Positions 1 to 12,592 of a stretch of 64,000 nucleotides of DNA are shown piece after piece. The notes beneath the pieces were generated by a model. That model was not told the DNA's origin, did not search any database, and was given only the letters and a program-made list of their open reading frames with translations. The DNA is from Panthera uncia (lineage: Eukaryota; Chordata; Mammalia; Carnivora; Felidae), in NCBI RefSeq assembly GCF_023721935.1, contig NW_026057580.1, forward strand, positions 28,809,683-28,873,682, given 5' to 3'. The stretch's first letter is position 1; the number at the start of each line of letters is the position of its first letter. A program made the translations under genes and the position numbers.

Positions 1-116
1 GCACATAAAAAATAGATTTCAAATTAAATTCCATTACATTCTTAAATATCATTCTATTAAGTCTATTAAATTAATATTTAAAATTTTTCTAATTTTTCTA
101 TTTAAAAATTTTTTCT

Positions 117-315
117 AATGTTTATTTATTTTTGAGAGAGACAGAGACAGAATGCGAGTGGGTTAGGGGCAGAGAGAGAGGGAGACACAGAATCCAAAGC
201 AGGCTCCAGGCTCCACCCTGTCAGCACAGAGCCTGACATGGGGCTCAAACTCATGACCTGTGTGATCACGACCTGAGCCGAAGTCAATCAACCGACTGCG
301 CCACCCAGGCGCCCC
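117..315 (-). mobile_element. CAN-SINE (tRNA-Lys-derived, feliform type)
   Basis: The tRNA-related head (gcgcctgggtggcgcagtcgg on the minus strand) ends at 315. The body and CT-rich region follow, and the A/T tail is at 117. Such SINEs are nonautonomous and use L1 machinery. Confidence 0.93.
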
Positions 316-1179
316 TAATTTTTTTTTTTATTTTTTAAATTGTTCTTTCTAGTTGCCTACTACTACCTTTTTACTGGGCTATTAGAGTTAGCCTCAGTTA
401 TGGTATCTACTTTCTTAATAATCTGCGTGTCTCTGACCATATTCATTCCTACTTCATAATAGCCAAAATTACCTTTCTAAAAATTAAACACAACCAAGTT
501 ACTCAGCTCCTGAAAAAGACCCTGTTGACTACTACCATTTATAGGAAAAAATCTAAACTCTATAATTTTGAATAAAGTGTCCTCCCTATTCTGAGACCAA
601 AACTCCAGTCTCTTTTTGAGCCTGTTCACATCTTTCCACAAGTATACCAAGAATTCCAACTACAAAGGAAATACCACCATTTTATAAGCATGTGATATAT
701 AGAATTAACTTCAATATTTTGTTTGGCAAATTCCTATTTATCCCTCAAAGGGAAGACTAAACTTCATTAAGATTTTTGTTCCTTCAGTAATGTAGAAATA
801 ATGGCTACTCCATCCTTGGGTCTCCACATCCATTCATATTTCTTTTATGTCATTTGTGTGGTATTATTTTTTTAAATTATAACTCTATCTCCTCAATGTG
901 AATTTGAGCATGTGGGAAATACTGTGTCCATATCATTTTTGAATCTCCAGAAACTACAACTTGGCAGGAAGGAGACTCTCTACAAATGTGATTAGTTGGA
1001 TGAATGAGGCCTTCAGAGGCAAGTGAGAAAAACTAGTGCTTATAATAATGACATAACTGATGAACACTTCTCTCTTCAAGATACTATCATATATTAAACT
1101 AGATATATCTTCAGAAATAACCATTGCTTAAATATGAAATTAGCTCTTGTTTCCGCTTTTACTCCTTATTCAGAAACAG

Positions 1180-1312
1180 CAAAATACATACATACATACA
1201 TATATGTATATATGTACATAAAATATACATACATACACATATGTGTATATATGTAAAACATATAAAAACATAAATATAAATCATATATATGCTATACACA
1301 CACACACACATA
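1180..1312. repeat. AT/CA-rich microsatellite cluster
   Basis: catacatacata and tatatgtatatatg units, ending in (CA)7. A 90-residue minus-strand open frame here is a by-product. Confidence 0.9.
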
Positions 1313-1617
1313 AAACATTTGCTGAAACATACATTTTGGGCCAAGTTTTCTTTGACTGGAATTTTAAAACTACTCAGTAACACATTTATGTAAATATAAA
1401 TACATTTATATAAATTTTTCACTGCCTGCAAATTATGGTGATTTTATATTTTCTAAAACTGTTCTTCTTAAATGAATAATTATGCTGCTAAAACATTATT
1501 CAAAGTATATTCATATGAATTCTTTCATTCACATATTAAATAAAGGAACATGTTTGAAGGTTTCTCTGATTTTAAAACTTCTGTATACTTACTTAAATAC
1601 ATTCTTCTCACTCAATC

Positions 1618-1716
1618 TTTTTTTACTGAAGTATAATTAACATAAAGTATTATTTTGGTTTTAAGGGTATAATATAATGATTCAACAACTCTATACATTG
1701 ATCTCAATCAATCTTT
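1618..1716 (-). mobile_element. Short L1 3'-end relic
   Basis: The phrases ttttactgaagtataattaacataa and gattcaacaactctatacat resemble the reversed 3' end of mammalian L1. The fragment is short and diverged. Confidence 0.45.
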
Positions 1717-1859
1717 CTTTTAGAATTATTGTTCTCAAAAGGAGTGAGGGGCTGCTTGCTTTGCACAGAGGCTCAAAGCAGTTTTTTTTTTTTTTTTTTT
1801 TTGTCTGTTTGTATTTTGTTGTTGTTTCCTAGACAACAAAATAATCACATCTTATAGCT

Positions 1860-2440
1860 GGCCGATTTAGCATCTCAAATTCTATTTATCAAAGTCTAGA
1901 CTGCTTAGCTAATGTTTACTTTCTTTACTAGTCAATGCCACGGGCTGTTGTGGGTTCTGTGGTTCACCACTCAGACTCCTCTTCATATCTGAAGTTCTCT
2001 TAACCCCTGCTGCCTAGAGTACTGGCAGTTGACAATCCATAGCTGAGTCCTTTCCTAGGATTTATCCTTGACTTAAGGGAGCTGCTTTGCCCAATTTTAT
2101 GTCACTCTCTCCAAGCCTCAGGATAGCCTACAAGCAATTCCCTGTTTATACAAAGGTACAAAGACCAAGCTCGTTGGCCTCAATCAGAGACATCTCTGAA
2201 GGGGTAACTCAGCTTAAGCACTTCCTGTGGGACTTGTCTAAAGTTATAACCACACCATTGCTAAAATTGTCTCTGTCCATTTCTCTTTCCTTCACTCCCT
2301 TACAGATATTGTTACCTGAGTATTTCACAACAAAGTCCCTCTATAAAAATTTCCTCTCTATAAAAAGTCTCCCAGGAAATCCTATGTAAAAGATTCGGAG
2401 CCAGGAGTGGTTTAGCACATGAACTGTAAAATGGCCTTTT
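1860..2440. mobile_element. Unclassified old interspersed repeat
   Basis: GC-richer block with phrases that recur in other mammalian genomes in my memory (gagctgctttgcccaatttta, cttcctgtgggacttgtctaaag), probably an old LINE 3' region or LTR. No conserved coding frame. Family unknown. Confidence 0.3.
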
Positions 2441-3144
2441 GGAGCTGGCTTGTCTGAGAGTCAGCTGGGAAAGAGAACTCGGTCAGTGGCTGTAGCTATA
2501 GTGTGGATGGCATACAGCGCAGTATAGTAATGTGAGTACTAAAGCATTATACTAGTTGGGAACTTCATTGGAATAAATGGCAGAAGGGAATATACTGGCA
2601 AATGCAGTATTACAGGCACTTAGGAGGTTTAGCGGAAGTAGGAATCAGAATAATGGAATTAAGCGGCTCTTGCTATGTGTCACTGATACACTGAGAAAAA
2701 GACAGATTAGGGTGAATAATAACAAATAATAACACTTTTGTTTTTAAAGTAAGAGTGAGGAAACCTCTTTGGAATCTTCTAAAGAAGCTCTCATCTCCTG
2801 CAGCTGGAGAGATGTAAAAACTGAGGAGCAGGACCAGGACTTAAATACAAGAGCAGGAGTGCCCGAATCCCCCTGGAATGCACTAGGATTGAAGAAGAAG
2901 CCATCCTCTCCTTTTGTTTGAGGATGACACAGAGATCAAGGTCTTGCAAGATAACATGCAACTGCCCTCCACTAGGATTTAGCCCCACCTAGCTGTAGGT
3001 GTAAAGATTATATGACAAGACTTCCAGAACATACCTTCCATCACAGAGGTCACTGGCCTATCTCCACACTTACAGAAGTAGTAAAAGGTATATGCAATTG
3101 TACCAACAGTAGAGTCTCAAAGGACTGGTAGAATCTCACCTTGG

Positions 3145-3305
3145 CACCACACAGTTTGTGACCTTGGATATCTCCTAAAGCCTCCAAGCCTCCTAATATA
3201 TAAAATTACTATAGAATGTTGTAATAGTTATATAATGTATCTGTGACTTCATTAAGGTAGCTCTTTGTATAGTAAAGATCCGATACCTATTAACTACAAA
3301 TATTA
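3145..3305 (+). mobile_element. MIR-like SINE relic
   Basis: gtttgtgaccttggatatctc, caagcctcctaatatataaa and gtagctctttgtatagtaaa follow the MIR order in diverged form. Confidence 0.4.
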
Positions 3306-3537
3306 ACATTTAGAATTACAGATCTTAATTCTATATCATGCTTTATAGTCAAAATTCCCAAATTCCCAATTCACTTCTAATTTATATACAGCAAAATTAA
3401 ATGACTGAGTTATTGAGAAAAATTGCTGGGTAAAAAATTGTAGGCATTTTAATTATTAAATATCTTCCATATACCAAGCATCAATTTAAAAATGATACTA
3501 TGTAATAAATATGGATCAGACTCTATTAATTTATATT

Positions 3538-3655
3538 ACATATATATGTATATACATAGACATATAATACACGTATGCATATAGATATATAATATATACA
3601 TTTAAGAGTATATATAGTATATAACACATATACTGCTATACACACACACACATAT
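3538..3655. repeat. AT/CA-rich microsatellite
   Basis: Imperfect tatatgtatata units ending in cacacacacaca. Confidence 0.85.
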
Positions 3656-3895
3656 AGTGTCACTTTCATAGGAGGCATGAGTAAGTGTTTTCTTACAAAT
3701 TACATCTGTAGGAAGCTCAGCCTTTCATAAAACAGGCCTGGAGAAAAGGCATCTTGTTCGTTCACCTAACAGATATTTAATGACTCCTTTTTATGCTTTT
3801 GGTGTTAAGCATACAATGATCAATAAGTGACATAAGGTCACTACTCTGAGGTCACAGTACCCTGAGACTCACACTCAGGGTGACAGAGGAGAAAA

Positions 3896-3929
3896 CACGC
3901 ACACACATACACACACACACGCACACACA
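3896..3929. repeat. (CA)n microsatellite, interrupted
   Basis: CA units with single-base interruptions. Confidence 0.9.
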
Positions 3930-4390
3930 ATGTGTATATAAAATCACCAAAGCCTATGATATAAAGACAAGTAACACTTGGCATTTAGAGTGTCACAACA
4001 CATATTTAACAAAAAAACATATAATTTAGTTTGAGTCATGTGATTTTTTTTATCATACTTTATGGTAACAAAGTTTATTTCTGTCTATAAGAGTCCTGAG
4101 GGAAGGGATTATGTATAGTTACCATTTTGTCTTCAATTAAGAGTATAACATTTTGTGCCTTGATTATATTCGAATGGGTATACAAACTAATCTTGCAAAC
4201 CAAACTGAGAACACCTAAAAACAATAATTCATGAAACATTTGTTTGACTAAAAACAGTGCTAAATTCTGCCCTAGGTCTTGAAGATAGAAACTTATGTAC
4301 AATTGCAGACACCAAATGATGAAAAATTATTATTTTGCAGAATTACTGCATTTTTCATAAATACATGAATTATTTCTCTTTCTTATTTTT

Positions 4391-4454
4391 GTCAAATTTA
4401 TTTATTTATTTTGAGAGAGAGAGAGGGATTGTGCACATGAGTGAGCAGAGGGAG

Positions 4455-4493
<39 letters not shown>

Positions 4494-4644
4494 GGAGAGA
4501 GAGGGAGAGGGAGAGAATCCCAAGCAGGCTCTGCGCTGTCAGCACAGAGCCATTTGGGGGGCTGGATCTCATGAGCCACAAGATCATGACCTGAACTGAA
4601 ATCAATAGCCAGATGCTTAACTGACTGAGCCACCCAGGCGCCCC
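4391..4644 (-). mobile_element. CAN-SINE with expanded GA tract and target-site duplication
   Basis: Complete head (gcgcctgggtggctcagtcag) to tail. The internal CT/GA region is expanded at 4430-4515. The 11-bp aattatttctc occurs at 4368-4378 and 4645-4655, flanking the insertion. Confidence 0.93.
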
Positions 4645-4980
4645 AATTATTTCTCATTTTTCAAATGAGCTTTACTATCATTTTCCAAGTGAAAATGATG
4701 AAACACTCTTTTGTAAATCTAAACATGGATATGTTAAATAAAAATATGAGACAGAATAAAGCATATAGAAAAAATAATTTCTCTTTTCTTTTCAAAACCA
4801 AATCAAGTTTCATACAACTAAACTGTAGAGAACAAACATACATTGAGGAAAGTATAGAAACAGTAAAATGAAAAAGACTTTAGCATTTAATTTCATCATC
4901 AGATTACATATATGAGCTTTTTAAAGAATTCCTAAGAATTCATATGCACATTAACAAAATATTTAAGTTCTTAAAAACAG

Positions 4981-5072
4981 GTTTTTTTTTTTTTTTTTGA
5001 AAGAGAGAAGGCGCAAGTGAGTGAGGGCAGAAAGAGAGAAAATCTGAGGAGGGGCAGAGAGAGAGAGCGAGA

Positions 5073-5117
<45 letters not shown>

Positions 5118-5265
5118 AGAGAAGTGGGGCACACCTAAAGTGGGCTCGTGCTCACCCAAAGAAGCAGGGCATGAGCTCACCTGATGTGGGCTTCGAACTC
5201 ACGAACTGTGAAATCATGACCTGAGCCTAAGTGAGATGCTTAACGACTGAGTCACCCAGGTCCCC
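4981..5265 (-). mobile_element. CAN-SINE, atypical long body
   Basis: The head ends at 5265 and a T18 tract lies at the tail side (4981-4998). Compared with the others, the middle carries extra sequence (gtggggcacacctaaagtggg, tcgtgctcacccaaag) before the GA tract, and the ctgtgctgacagc phrase is missing. Older or divergent subfamily. Confidence 0.85.
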
Positions 5266-5483
5266 TATTTAGATCTTTTTCTAAAAATAACCTTAAGGAG
5301 CAGCTAGAGGCATTGATTCAGAGATAATTTATACAGCCTAGAAAACAACAGAAACAGATTCTGGCTAAATTAACCAAAACAATGAGAAATATGATAGGGG
5401 ATTAGAACTTACTTGAAGATGTGTTAACTTCAGTAACAGAGAATAAATGTCTCATAGTGTAAAATCCAAGGCAACCCCTATGA

Positions 5484-5870
5484 TCTCAAAATGTTACCTT
5501 TGGCTGCTTGATCTGAATCACCTGAGGTGGTTTTTAAAAATGAGGGATTGCTGGGGTGCCTGGGTAGCTCAGTCGGGTTGAGCGTCCAACTTTGGTTCAG
5601 GTCATGATCTCAGTTTGTGAGTTTGAGTCCTGCCTCAGGCTCTGTGCTGACAGCTCGGAGCCTGCAGCCTGCTTCGCATTCTGTGTCTCCCTCTCTCTCT
5701 GCTCCTCCCCTGCTCACACGCTGTCTCTCTCTCAAAAATAAATAAAGTTAAAAATTTTAAAAATAAATAAAAATGTGGGATTGCCAAGCCCAGCCAGTAT
5801 TACTGAATCAGAATATCTAGGGAAGGCCTCCACATATTTCCTTTTGAATACCATCATGAACGAGAGTTAA
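5484..5870. mobile_element. MER5-like hAT MITE split by a CAN-SINE
   Basis: Left of the SINE: ggctgcttgatctgaatcacctgaggtgg. Right of it: ccaagcccagccagtattactgaatcagaatatctagggaagg. Together these follow the MER5 order. The plus-strand SINE at 5553-5768 interrupts it. Confidence 0.55.
5553..5768 (+). mobile_element. CAN-SINE inserted into a MER5-like element
   Basis: Complete element. The 15-bp target copy aaaaatgagggattg (5536-5550) is repeated as aaaaatgtgggattg (5769-5783) with one mismatch. Confidence 0.95.
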
Positions 5871-6051
5871 GACTTCTAATATTAGTCATTACTTTGCTAC
5901 AATATGCCAAATGCTATGCTTTTCTACTAAAGTCAAAATTTCCTGGAAGATAAAATTGTGCTTTCTTCTCCCAACTGGCAGAGCAGTGTCTTCACTCTTG
6001 TTTTCTCTTATATGATAGATATTACATTCTACTATATATTGCCATAATTTG

Positions 6052-6259
6052 GGGGCGCCTGGGTGGCTTAGTTGGTTAAGCACCCGACTTCGGCTCAGGT
6101 CATGATCTCACGGTTTGTGGGTTTGAGTCCCACCACGGGATCTGTGCTGACAGCTTAGAGCCTGGAGCCTACTTCAGATTCTGTCTCCCTCTCTCTCTGC
6201 TCTTCCCCCACTCACATTTTCTCTCTCTCAATCTCAAAAATAAATAAACATTAAAAAAA
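6052..6259 (+). mobile_element. CAN-SINE
   Basis: Full head, body, CT stretch and aaataaataaacattaaa tail, close to the feliform consensus. Confidence 0.95.
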
Positions 6260-7597
6260 TTTTAAATGCTTTAATTTGTATGAACATCACACTCTTACTT
6301 TTCTCATAATTTGCAAAGATTATTGAGGTTACCAGTATCTTTCTAGTCTGTGTATAACCCACAGCATAAAGAACAAGGACTTTTAATGTATAAGTCCTTT
6401 AAAAATATGAATTGAATTGAATGAAATTGATTTCACATACAGGTTGGTAGTTTTTGGGGGGTAAGAACACAATGTTGAGTGGAAATTTTGGTGTGCATAT
6501 GATTTTAAAATCATTAAAATTAATTCCAAAATTTGTTGGTCCATTTTATGTAAGAGAAAAATAATATATAGCAGGCTAAGACTTAAACTTACTTGAGACT
6601 GCAGTTTCCCAATGAATAAAAAGGTAGAAGCAATAATTTTAATTCTCACATATTTTAGTAAAACATGCCAAGTCCCAAACTCTTTTTATTTCTCTGAAAA
6701 TGACATTTGAAATTGATTAGGTCAGTAGCTGCACATATTTTATTATCATTTAGCTCCTCAGCCTGATATCTATCTGAGAATTTCTAAGGCTGATTAAAAA
6801 GTGTACCACTTATTGAATAAGACATAACAATGATAATTTTGTTTCTGACAACACCCATCGGTACTAGATTGTGTGCAAAAATCAGTTTTCGTTATTTTCC
6901 AGATTTCCTTATAAATCAGTTCTTTATAGTACATGACTATACATAATGTATAATTCAGACTCAAAGCAACAATTTGTCCTGTCTATGAAATAATTTAAGA
7001 AACATTTCCCAAGAGAAAAGACCTCTGGTTATTTGGACACTGTATGTGTTTATAATATGTGAGATGCAGATATCTGTTGAGATGTTCTTTTTCATTTTTA
7101 AATGTATTTTCTTTTTCTATTGTAATTCAGACTTCCACATATATTGCATTCAAATGAATAGGTTGTCCTTAAAAAAAAAAAAACACCTTGAAGAACTGAT
7201 CATTAACAAATGGTCATTTCCGGCAAACGTGGTTAGGCTATATGATTATATGTTGCATATAAATGAAGGCCTAATAGAATTACAAAGGACTTGTAATTTA
7301 CTTGTAGTAAATTCTTGTAAATATATTTTGCTGGATGAGCTCCTAAAAATACCTCCCTTTGATTTTCCTACTTCATAAATTTTATTTTAATTTGTTAAGC
7401 AAAGCATAATCATTCAGTAATACTTATCTTGAAAACAGATTTTATGTTAAACAAATACCTAATTTATTGGTACTAAATATTAAGATTTGGAGGATATATG
7501 TCATTAGGACCTTTTTACAAAAACAGATTTGATAAAACATTTAAAATTATGTTTTAAGTAACCTCTCTATGTAAATAATTGCATTAAGTTCAGGTGA

Positions 7598-7794
7598 GTT
7601 TTTTTATTTAAGTTTATTTATTTATTTTGAAAGAGTGCATGAGCAGGGGAAGGGCAGAGAGAGAGGGAGAGAGAGAAACCCAAGCAGGCTCAGTGCAGAG
7701 CCCAACACAGGACTGAAATCAGGAACCGTGAGATAATAACCTGAGTCTAAACCAAGAGTTGGACGTTTAACCAACTGAGCGACCCAGGCACCCC
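7598..7794 (-). mobile_element. CAN-SINE, diverged
   Basis: Head at 7794 (ggtgcctgggtcgctcagttgg in reverse) and tail at 7598. Part of the ctgtgctgacagct segment is deleted. Confidence 0.9.
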
Positions 7795-8820
7795 TCAGTT
7801 AACATTTTAAAATAAACTACTTAAAGTGAAAATAATAGTTTGCTACCATTACATTTATTAAATAAATTCATTAGAGTGATGTACACAAATCTTTAAAGGT
7901 ACAGGAAGAAAGATAAGACTACAAATAATTATTACTGAAAAGTAGGTGACAGGGAAAGAAGTGGTCAAGTTGGACATGTTTACTTCTATCAAATGGCCAC
8001 TTTTGCGGGAACGTTTCTTGGAAGGGTCTTAAAAATCAGTATGTGATGAATATAAAATGAAGTATCCTCAAAATGTCATGGCTTATAGTTTTATAGTATT
8101 GGCCTATTTTACAATGCAAAGCCCTTATTTTATAATAATCATATTTGTCAACAAGTATTTATTACATATTATGAAATCCATCTCCACTCATGTGGAGACA
8201 AAAGACAGCTATGATTCTGTCACTAATGTGTCTCAATGATTATATGACATAGCCAATGTGAAATTAAAACGAGATGCAAATACATTTTCACACATATTAG
8301 TATATTAATATCATAAGTCGCCAATTGTGGAAAACTTGGCAGAGCTGGTGTAGGTAGAGCTAGGTGACTATTTCCTTTGAAAAAGAAGAGGAATCACAAT
8401 GACTTTCCTGATGGCACTGAATACAGTAAATCTGATTGAGAGATATATTACACTTGAAACTGTTGTTCTTTGAGTTTTTTGAGGGGCTGAGGATTTAAAA
8501 GGAGAGTTCATAAATAAGAGATGTCTCTCTATAGGCTGAGATTAAGCTGTGCCATTAAAGTTAATATAAGGTCCTAGGAGAGCATCTACACTAAAATCAC
8601 CTTGACTGGCAGTACAGAATAATGAAAAGAGTACACTATTGTCAAATATTTGGTATCAAATAATCCAGGCTTGTCACACACTATAGTATTCTGAGTGAGA
8701 ACATGACTCAGAAGCAGAAAAACAAATTCAAATCAAGGCATATGTGAAGGGAAAAATCAAGGCCAAATCCATTGTAGATGGAAGAAGAAATTCAAATTCC
8801 TAGATGACACAAAAGCCTTA

Positions 8821-8990
8821 TGACTATGATTCTCACACTTTCATGTAATTAGAATTATGTGGCAGGCTTGTTAAAGTTTTCGGGTCTCACGCCAGTGTTT
8901 CTGAGTCAATAGGTCTGAGATGAGACCTGAACATTTGCATTTCTAAAAAGTTCCCAATTGATGCTAATGCAGCTGGTTCAGGAGCCACAT
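8821..8990. mobile_element. MER5-like hAT MITE relic
   Basis: gattctcacactttcatg, ggcaggcttgttaaagttttc, ctgagatgagacctgaac and atttctaaaaagttccc follow the MER5 pattern in diverged form. Confidence 0.55.
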
Positions 8991-11495
8991 TTTGCCTTAT
9001 GAGATCTTATCATCAAAAAGAAATTAAAAAATTGAAGTATAAGCAGTATATCTTCCACAATTGATATAGATTCACTACCAAAAAATAAAATACTGAAAAG
9101 CAAAGCAAAACAAAACAAACAAACAAAAAACCCCAGAACCATCAAGTGTTGGAGGGGTAAGGCAAAGGAAAAAGAAAGAGAGAAACAAATTATTTGGAAA
9201 GGGGCTTAAAGATAGATATTGGCTTCAGCTGGCAGTTTTTCAAGATTTCTATGAGCAGCCAGATCAGAGCATGTACCCTGGAAGTGTCTGACTATAGTTA
9301 AAAGAGTGATCAGCAAAAACAAAGATCACTTGGTGACAGGTGGGTCCTTGAGACTCCATTATATCAGAAATGGAATAGGATTTGTCAAGAGGAATGAGGA
9401 AAAATAAACAACTCATGAGGACCAAGGTCAAAAAGTCATGCAAAATAGTTATTGTTATTATATATAATCAAAATAAAGGACTTCTTCTGTTATGAAATAC
9501 AAATATGTTTAAGCAATATAGTCACCTGGATAATAATATTTTCAAAAATAGACTATTACATAGATTAATTAACAAACATGGATGGCAATTTGAAAATTCC
9601 ATTAAGACCGCCATCCTTTGGACCATAGGAAAATTTTTTTCAGTATATAATGCAGTTGACAACATTGTGGGCATTACTTTGAGATGTCACCATAATAAGA
9701 GCCATGCAGTCCCAAAAGACACCACCAAACCCTGTCATTCCAAGTGACTGTATATAGTAGAAAATCTTTCAAGTAAAATAAATGACTTTGTTTATTCTTC
9801 CATTGCTAAAATTAAAAAATAAAATACAGAAACACTTTCTACCTCAGAATGGGCAATAACAGAAAATATGCTGCAAGATTATTTTTCCCTCCACATAAAA
9901 TACGTCAATGCTAACTTTTATTATTATTTCAACATGCTATAATAATGTGCAATGATTATAGAGAAATGGTCTTATTTTAAATCCTACCCTACTCCCTCAA
10001 GGCATTAAAAATACTGCAGGAATATTTTAGAGGAGCCAAGTTAAAGCTAAGTCATGAATAGAATATATGACTGTTTTCATGAAATAGCTCAGAATGTGTG
10101 ATAAGAACAATAATATTTTAAATTAGTCTGTAGCCTCAAGATAATTCTCCAGAATGCCACACTAAATACATCATATATTCCTTTATATGCTGTATTTTTA
10201 TTTTACATTATTAATGAAACATGAATTATTAAATGCATATTTCAATAATTAGTGGCTGAATTCATATTACAACATGTCTGATGGTAACTAATATAGTTGC
10301 TTTTATGCATCTGTATTAATGTGTATGTTTTAATGCGTCCCTATTGTCTTTATACGGAAGAGTAATGTAGGTTTATGTGTAGTATATGCTTTGTTAAGTT
10401 TTATGAATTAGACAATATGAGAATATCAAGGGAAAAAGTAGATTCAAGATCATTAGCAATGTCAAACTGAATGGGACAAAGCATTTTAAAGTTTTGTAAA
10501 ACTAATGATTTCTCAATAGGCCTAAGGCTTTAATAATTGGGAGACAGTTTCCAGTCTTCAATTTCATTAAAACATACCTGGGAAATGGCCCATTTGAGTG
10601 AGTTAAGACAAACATTCCTTGAGGCTCACAATCCCCTTAATTTAGAACTGGATATCTTGAGAGAACAGAACTTTACAGGTAGGTATAGCTCTCATTGTAA
10701 AAACAAGGACACCAAGTCCCAGATAATTTAAGAGATCCATAGTTTTGTTCACAGAATTAAGTAAAAAAAGATGAATAAGTTGATGATTATATAATTGCCC
10801 TAAGGTCACAAAGCCAGTGTTTCTGAACAAAAATATCAAATCTATGGAATTTCATAACACAGCTCTTTTCACTGCTCTCAGCTGACTAATTCAAGACTGA
10901 ATTTTTCTCTTTTTTTGTAATTCATTCTTCCAGCACATAATTGTGGAACATCTAATCTTGTCAGTATACAAAGCTCTGTAGATTCAAAGATAAATAATTA
11001 ATGGTTCTGGCACCCAAGAAGCTTACATGGGGAAAAAGGACAGGTTAAGCCACTGAATTAGAATATCATGTGGTAGAGCAAAGGGGGAACTAAACCCCAG
11101 GAAAAAATAAAACTAGTCAGCTTCTATGCAGAGTCCTTAATTGCCCCCATCCTCTTTCAGAGTTTAAAACAGAGTCTTTGTAATAGCATACTTGGCCTGT
11201 CATCATCTGCCTCCATACTTTCTTTCTGAACTAATTAATCCTTGAGAATCTTTTCCTATGCTAGACACACTCTTCTCTTTTTCTGTTTCTTGCCAGACCA
11301 AACATACTTTTCCTTCAAGAATTTGACACATGCTGTTCCCTTCACCTTTACAAATCTCCCCAAAATTTCCATATGCCATACTCCCTCACTTTTTTCAAAT
11401 CTTTCCTTAAATATCACCTTTTAACTTTTCCTGATGACCTCACAAAAACAGCAATTGTTTCCAAAACTATGTCCACATATGTCCTCATGTTGTCT

Positions 11496-11628
11496 GGGGA
11501 CCTAAAGCACAGAAAAATGACACAATTAGCCCAAAGTTATAGAGCCTATAGATGGCTGAGCCACAACTTGAATACAGCAGTTGGGTTTCAGACCCCATAT
11601 CTTAACTACTTTTTCATACTGCCTCAAT
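11496..11628 (+). mobile_element. MIR-like SINE relic
   Basis: gacacaattagcccaaagttatagagcct, ggctgagccacaacttgaata and cagaccccatatcttaactac resemble the MIR family. Confidence 0.5.
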
Positions 11629-12592
11629 CGTGGTGGAATCCAAAGAAATGGAAGAAATCCTACAGACCATTTTTAAAGAGATTCTCTCAAGAGGGTTTCC
11701 TCTTTGGCTTTGGGCTCAAGGAGAATGCTAGGATGCATAATGCAGCAAGGAGGGGATTGTAAGTGACAGATGGAGAAGAGAGTTTAACCTTGCCAGAGCT
11801 ATTGTCAGATATTACCAGTGGGAGTGTCTCAGAAGAATTAAAAAATAAAATAAATAAATCACTTCACTGGAGGAGAGTTACCTTTTAACTAAGGAACCAC
11901 AGATTTCAGGAGCATCCAGGCCACACTAGTACCTATAGTAAAAAAGGGAAACAGAGCAGAGGACCAGGCCAGCAGTAGTACTTCCTCTTTCCTTCCACAG
12001 GACTTACATACGTAGTGAGTGTGATTGAAATGCAAGTGTAATGATTTAGTAAGCACAACTGGTGTTATACTTTATCCATTTTTAACTAAGTACCACTGTA
12101 TAGTATCTTCTTCATCTTGGTCAGTCCTTAAAGTAAATATTTTAACACAGTGAAATTAGAAGCTAACTTTCAAATTCCTATGGCAAAATTCAAGAATAAA
12201 AAAAGGCAAGACAGCACATCTAACTACATTGTACTCATCAATTATAACTATTTAGATTTCTAATAATATAACATTAAAAAATTTGTGTTCATTGACTATG
12301 TTACATTTTTATTAATATTTTGTGGGTATGTTTTATTAGTGGAGGAAGCCATATACATAATTTATAAATAATACATATTTCAGAAATATATAAACAAAAT
12401 TTGTTATTGATAGATCAAAATCAAAGAAGTTTAGAGACTGTTGGCAAAAGTTTCAATCAACAGGGACACAGATATCCATTGCAGTTGAGTTCTAATTGTG
12501 ATTTATTATTTTTATATAATAACTGACAGATTCAACCCCTATGAATGTATTTAATTTAAAAATGATTTTGAAGCATTTAAAAAGACTTAATT

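Noticed and set aside
1159..1431. 90-residue minus-strand open frame rich in Tyr, Ile, Cys
   Set aside because: It is produced by a tatata/cacaca microsatellite.
4402..5180. Several open frames with Ser-Leu or Arg-Glu repeats
   Set aside because: They arise from the GA/CT expansions inside CAN-SINEs.
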